Positions 14,241-16,353 of a stretch of DNA of 16,353 nucleotides are shown here, piece by piece. The notes below the pieces were generated by a model. It had not been told where the DNA came from. It ran no database searches and saw only the letters and a list, made by a program, of their open reading frames with translations. The stretch is from the NCBI GenBank assembly GCA_964478125.1, contig CAYZGR010000069.1, forward strand, positions 1 to 16,353, written 5' to 3'. The first letter of the stretch is position 1, and each line of letters starts with the position of its first letter. A program made the translations under genes and the position numbers. Origin of the DNA: FW021-bin31 sp964478125. GTDB lineage: Bacteria > Bacteroidota > Bacteroidia > Chitinophagales > Chitinophagaceae.

Positions 14241-15683
14241 ATGACCGGAACACACGAACAAGTTTGGGAAAGGTGCCTGAAGATCATCAGGGATATTGTT
14301 GATTGGCAACCTTTCAAAACCTGGTTCGAACCCATCAAACCGGTCAAATTAAATGAACAGGTTTTAACCATACAGGTACCCAGTCAGTTCTTTTATGAAT
14401 ATCTGGAAGAACATTACGTCGGACTTATAGGTAAAGCCTTAAAAAGAGAACTTGGAAAACAAGCACGCCTGGAGTATCGCATTGTGGTAGATGGCAATTC
14501 GGGAAAACCCAATCCGGTAACCATCAACATGCCTGCCGGGTTCCGCAGGCCCCGTGCAGAAAATCAGATGGATTTGCCGTTGTCTGTGGGAAACAGCGGT
14601 ACAACCGTAAAGAATCCTTTTGTCATCCCGGGATTAAAGCGTGTGCAAATTGATTCACAACTCAACCCCAATTATATTTTTGACACCTTTATAGAAGGAG
14701 AATGTAACCGGGTTGCGCGCAGGGCCGGGAAAACCATAGCTGAAAGACCCGGGTCTACCTCTTTCAATCCCCTGGTCATATATGGCGGTGTCGGTCTCGG
14801 AAAAACACATCTCGCACAAGCCATCGGCAATGAGGTTAAAAAGCTCCATCCTTCAAAAACAGTTCTTTACGTAAGCACCGAAAAATTTATCAATCAGTTT
14901 ATTGACAGTGCCAGAAGACATGAGATCAATGATTTCATTCATTTTTATCAACTTATTGAGGTATTGATAATAGATGACATCCAGTTTTTTTCCCGGGCCG
15001 AAAAAACCCAGGATGCTTTTTTTACGATCTTTAATCACCTGCATCAATCCGGTAAGCAGTTGATCCTTACTTCCGATAAATCTCCCAAAGATCTGGAAGG
15101 TGTTCAAACCAGGTTGCTCAGCCGTTTTCGCTGGGGGTTGAGCGCCGATCTTCAAATACCGGATTTCGAAACACGCGTGGAAATACTGGATATGAAACAA
15201 AGGGCCGATGGGATGGACATTACCCCCGAAGTGCTCAAGTATGTAGCCTATAATATACAATCAAACGTTCGGGAACTGGAGGGTGCACTCATTTCCCTGC
15301 TCGCACAATCTTCTCTGAACCGGAAAGAAATAGATCTGGAACTGGCCAAGAATGTACTCCAATCTTTCATTAAAGGGTCTTCCAAGGAACTGACCATTGA
15401 CGCCATACAAAAACTGGTCTCTGAATATTATAATGTCTCCAGCGATAAGCTGTTGGATAAGACTCGCAAGCGGGAAATCGTACAGGCCCGGCAGGTAAGT
15501 ATGTATCTGGCCAAGATGTTCACCAAAAACTCTTTAAAAACCATAGGGAATCATTTTGGGGGCCGTGATCACACGACAGTCATCCATTCCTGCCAGACGG
15601 TCCGCAATTTAATGGATACCGATTCCAAGTTCAAGGATGGGGTCATGAACCTGCAAAAACAATTGCAAATTGCGACCATTTAA
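14241..15683 (+). CDS. dnaA: Chromosomal replication initiator protein DnaA
   Basis: Initiates chromosome replication by binding DnaA boxes and opening the origin. At 480 residues it is full length, with all four domains. Domain I occupies about residues 1-80 (HEQVWERCLKIIRD, then WQPFKTWFEPIKP) and is followed by a variable linker to about 135. The AAA+ domain begins at NPNYIFDTF (142-150), with Walker A GGVGLGKT at 182-189, Walker B VLIIDD at 241-246, the arginine-finger region GVQTRLLSRF at about 287-296 and sensor II NVRELEGAL at 342-350. The C-terminal DNA-binding domain carries the DnaA signature GRDHTTVIH at 441-449. The ATG at 14241 matches the family start; no Shine-Dalgarno lies at normal spacing (AAGGAG at 14199-14204 is too far). 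dnaN is not adjacent; a tRNA-Ser gene follows instead. Confidence 0.98.
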   Translation: MTGTHEQVWERCLKIIRDIVDWQPFKTWFEPIKPVKLNEQVLTIQVPSQFFYEYLEEHYVGLIGKALKRELGKQARLEYRIVVDGNSGKPNPVTINMPAGFRRPRAENQMDLPLSVGNSGTTVKNPFVIPGLKRVQIDSQLNPNYIFDTFIEGECNRVARRAGKTIAERPGSTSFNPLVIYGGVGLGKTHLAQAIGNEVKKLHPSKTVLYVSTEKFINQFIDSARRHEINDFIHFYQLIEVLIIDDIQFFSRAEKTQDAFFTIFNHLHQSGKQLILTSDKSPKDLEGVQTRLLSRFRWGLSADLQIPDFETRVEILDMKQRADGMDITPEVLKYVAYNIQSNVRELEGALISLLAQSSLNRKEIDLELAKNVLQSFIKGSSKELTIDAIQKLVSEYYNVSSDKLLDKTRKREIVQARQVSMYLAKMFTKNSLKTIGNHFGGRDHTTVIHSCQTVRNLMDTDSKFKDGVMNLQKQLQIATI

Positions 15684-15684
15684 A

Positions 15685-15714
15685 TTTGTGATTCTAAAAA
15701 ATTGATTATTTTTG
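15685..15714 (+). promoter_or_regulatory. Promoter of tRNA-Ser
   Basis: TTTG (15685-15688), 18 bases, then TATTTTTG (15707-15714). Both elements are exact and the spacing is one base short of the usual 19. It starts just after the dnaA stop codon and ends 24 bases before the tRNA, so tRNA-Ser has its own promoter. Confidence 0.7.
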
Positions 15715-15738
15715 CCGACCCCCAAAAAGGTTCTTAAA

Positions 15739-15832
15739 GGTGAGGTGCCTGAGTGGCCGAAAGGGCCGGTTTGCTAAACCGTTGTACGGGCTACAACCTG
15801 TACCGAGGGTTCGAATCCCTCCCTCACCGCCA
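15739..15832 (+). tRNA. tRNA-Ser (anticodon GCT), CCA encoded
   Basis: Acceptor arms GGTGAGG (15739-15745) and CCTCACC (15822-15828) pair fully. The anticodon GCT (15773-15775) reads AGC/AGU serine codons. A long variable arm with a 7-bp stem (GTACGGG / CCTGTAC, one G-T pair) marks a class II tRNA. The T arm GAGGG-TTCGAAT-CCCTC is complete (15805-15821). The discriminator G (15829) is followed by an encoded CCA (15830-15832). The outermost anticodon-stem pair is a C-T mismatch (15766/15782). Confidence 0.95.
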
Positions 15833-15971
15833 AACCACGCCCAGCCCGAAGGCTGAGTTCCATTTGGCCGACCAAACAATAAGTAACGTTGATATCGTTT
15901 GTTTGGCCAGTTAAGCAATAAGGCGAGTTCATTAAGAATTAGCGCATAAGGTTCTTTTAAATAGCCGACTG
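15833..15971. other. Spacer with inverted repeats after tRNA-Ser
   Basis: No gene is seen. A short hairpin CAGCC-CGAA-GGCTG lies at 15842-15855. Arms CCAAACAA (15872-15879) and TTGTTTGG (15899-15906) form a perfect 8-bp inverted repeat with a 19-base loop. TTTGGCC occurs twice (15863-15869 and 15902-15908). None is followed by a T tract, so none is a clear terminator. Confidence 0.5.
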
Positions 15972-16218
15972 ATGTGGTATGTTTATATTATATATAAGAG
16001 TACAACAAAACCATTGTATACATCGGCTTTACGAATGATATAAACAGAAGGCTGCAGGAACATAATGCCGGACCGACACAACCAAGCACTATGCGCCTTT
16101 TGAATCAGACGTTTTTGTAGCTGTTAGAACAGAAGCTGAATCGAGAGCGTTGGATAAATATTTTAAAGCCGGTTCCCGAAAAGTTCTTTTAAAGAAAAGA
16201 ATCTTAATGAAAATTTAA
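15972..16218 (+). pseudogene. Frameshifted GIY-YIG nuclease-family gene
   Basis: Three overlapping frames together read as one small GIY-YIG endonuclease. Frame 1 from the ATG at 15972 gives MWYVYIIYKSTTKPLY, the family's first strand (VYI for the GIY part). A shift near 16017-16019 continues as YIGFTNDINRRLQEHNAG (16019-16072), which contains YIG and the conserved catalytic arginine helix. A second shift near 16070 continues as TTKHYAPFESDVFVAV, then RTEAESRALDKYFKAGSRK and LLKKRIL, ending at TAA 16216-16218. The order matches the family's strand-helix-strand core and C-terminal helix. Two shifts in about 80 codons make it non-functional unless they are sequencing errors. It lies between two tRNA genes. 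A further in-frame tail (NLIAEALA, 16212-16235) suggests a third shift near the original C-terminus. Confidence 0.85.
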
Positions 16219-16223
16219 TTGCC

Positions 16224-16264
16224 GAAGCTTTGGCATAGGTAATTTTAAGCAACGAAGCTTTAGC
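16224..16264 (+). repeat. 11-bp near-direct repeat before tRNA-Pro
   Basis: GAAGCTTTGGC (16224-16234) and GAAGCTTTAGC (16254-16264) differ at one base and are 30 bases apart. In the same reading frame both encode EALA with only synonymous differences (TTG GCA and TTA GCG), which suggests a coding origin linked to the GIY-YIG relic. Confidence 0.55.
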
Positions 16265-16273
16265 GAAGTTGCT
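16248..16273 (+). repeat. Inverted repeat abutting tRNA-Pro
   Basis: Arms AGCAAC (16248-16253) and GTTGCT (16268-16273) pair perfectly around a 14-base loop that contains the second EALA-type repeat. The second arm ends exactly one base before the tRNA-Pro 5' end. It may mark the border of an inserted element or affect 5' processing. Confidence 0.5.
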
Positions 16274-16347
16274 CGGGAAGTAGCGCAGTCCGGTAGCGCA
16301 CCTGGTTTGGGACCAGGTGGTCGCAGGTTCGAATCCTGTCTTCCCGA
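16274..16347 (+). tRNA. tRNA-Pro (anticodon TGG)
   Basis: Acceptor arms CGGGAAG (16274-16280) and CTTCCCG (16340-16346) pair fully. The anticodon stem CCTGG / CCAGG encloses TTTGGGA with anticodon TGG (16308-16310), reading CCA and probably other proline codons. The T arm has GCAGG-TTCGAAT-CCTGT with a closing G-T pair. The discriminator is A (16347), and CCA is not encoded, unlike the tRNA-Ser gene nearby. The tRNA is complete, 6 bases from the window end. No clear promoter lies just upstream, so it may be co-transcribed with tRNA-Ser or use an imperfect box. Confidence 0.95.
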
Positions 16348-16353
16348 CTTTTA

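Noticed and set aside
15706..15918. 70-codon minus-strand ORF over tRNA-Ser containing GGEGGIRTLGT
   Set aside because: It is the antisense of the tRNA-Ser gene. This GGIRTLGT-type peptide is a well-known false ORF from serine tRNAs.
15727..15956. 9-bp direct repeat AAGGTTCTT flanking tRNA-Ser (15727-15735 and 15948-15956)
   Set aside because: Considered as an attachment or target-site duplication, but a 9-bp match within 300 bases is plausible by chance, and no integrase or element lies between the copies.
1..16353. Search for defence, toxin-antitoxin, CRISPR, phage or transposon systems
   Set aside because: Every substantial reading frame is explained by a housekeeping, efflux or exporter gene. 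No repeat-spacer array, transposase or integrase was seen.

Overview
The window looks like chromosomal core sequence from a Bacteroidota bacterium, most likely a Chitinophagaceae-type member (moderate GC, AT-rich intergenic regions). The phylum call rests on four things: several perfect or near-perfect TTTG / TANNTTTG promoters, the near absence of Shine-Dalgarno sequences, a DUF3127 gene, and the style of the DnaA, Uup and diheme cytochrome proteins. The genus cannot be named from sequence alone.

Layout, left to right. The left edge (1-74, minus strand) carries an exact-consensus promoter followed by a boxA-like element, pointing out of the window; this is probably the start of a ribosomal RNA operon. 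Positions 146-6003 (minus) hold a complete tripartite RND efflux operon transcribed TolC-like channel, lipoprotein adaptor, inner-membrane pump. Positions 6136-9016 (minus) hold trpS and the ABC-F ATPase uup, separated by one base. Divergent from trpS, on the plus strand, are a LolD/MacB-type ABC ATPase without a local permease and a PduO-type cobalamin adenosyltransferase (9083-10364). Convergent to these lie a diheme c-type cytochrome and an ABC-2 (NatA/NatB-like) exporter pair (10375-13224, minus). A strong intrinsic terminator separates the exporter pair from a DUF3127 protein (13319-13732, minus) whose C-terminus resembles the SSB tail.

A 508-base AT-rich region separates the DUF3127 gene from divergent dnaA (14241-15683, plus). 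It contains a perfect 13-bp inverted repeat carrying a -7 promoter box in each arm, and a terminator-like hairpin with a T7 tract upstream of dnaA. After dnaA come tRNA-Ser(GCT) with its own promoter, a frameshifted GIY-YIG nuclease pseudogene with flanking repeats, and tRNA-Pro(TGG) at the right edge.

Most genes are ordinary housekeeping or export functions. I see no CRISPR array, transposase, phage gene, toxin-antitoxin pair or obviously new multi-gene system. The parts most worth a second look are the DUF3127-dnaA intergenic region, the SSB-like tail of the DUF3127 protein, the tRNA-linked GIY-YIG relic and the rRNA-type promoter at the left edge.
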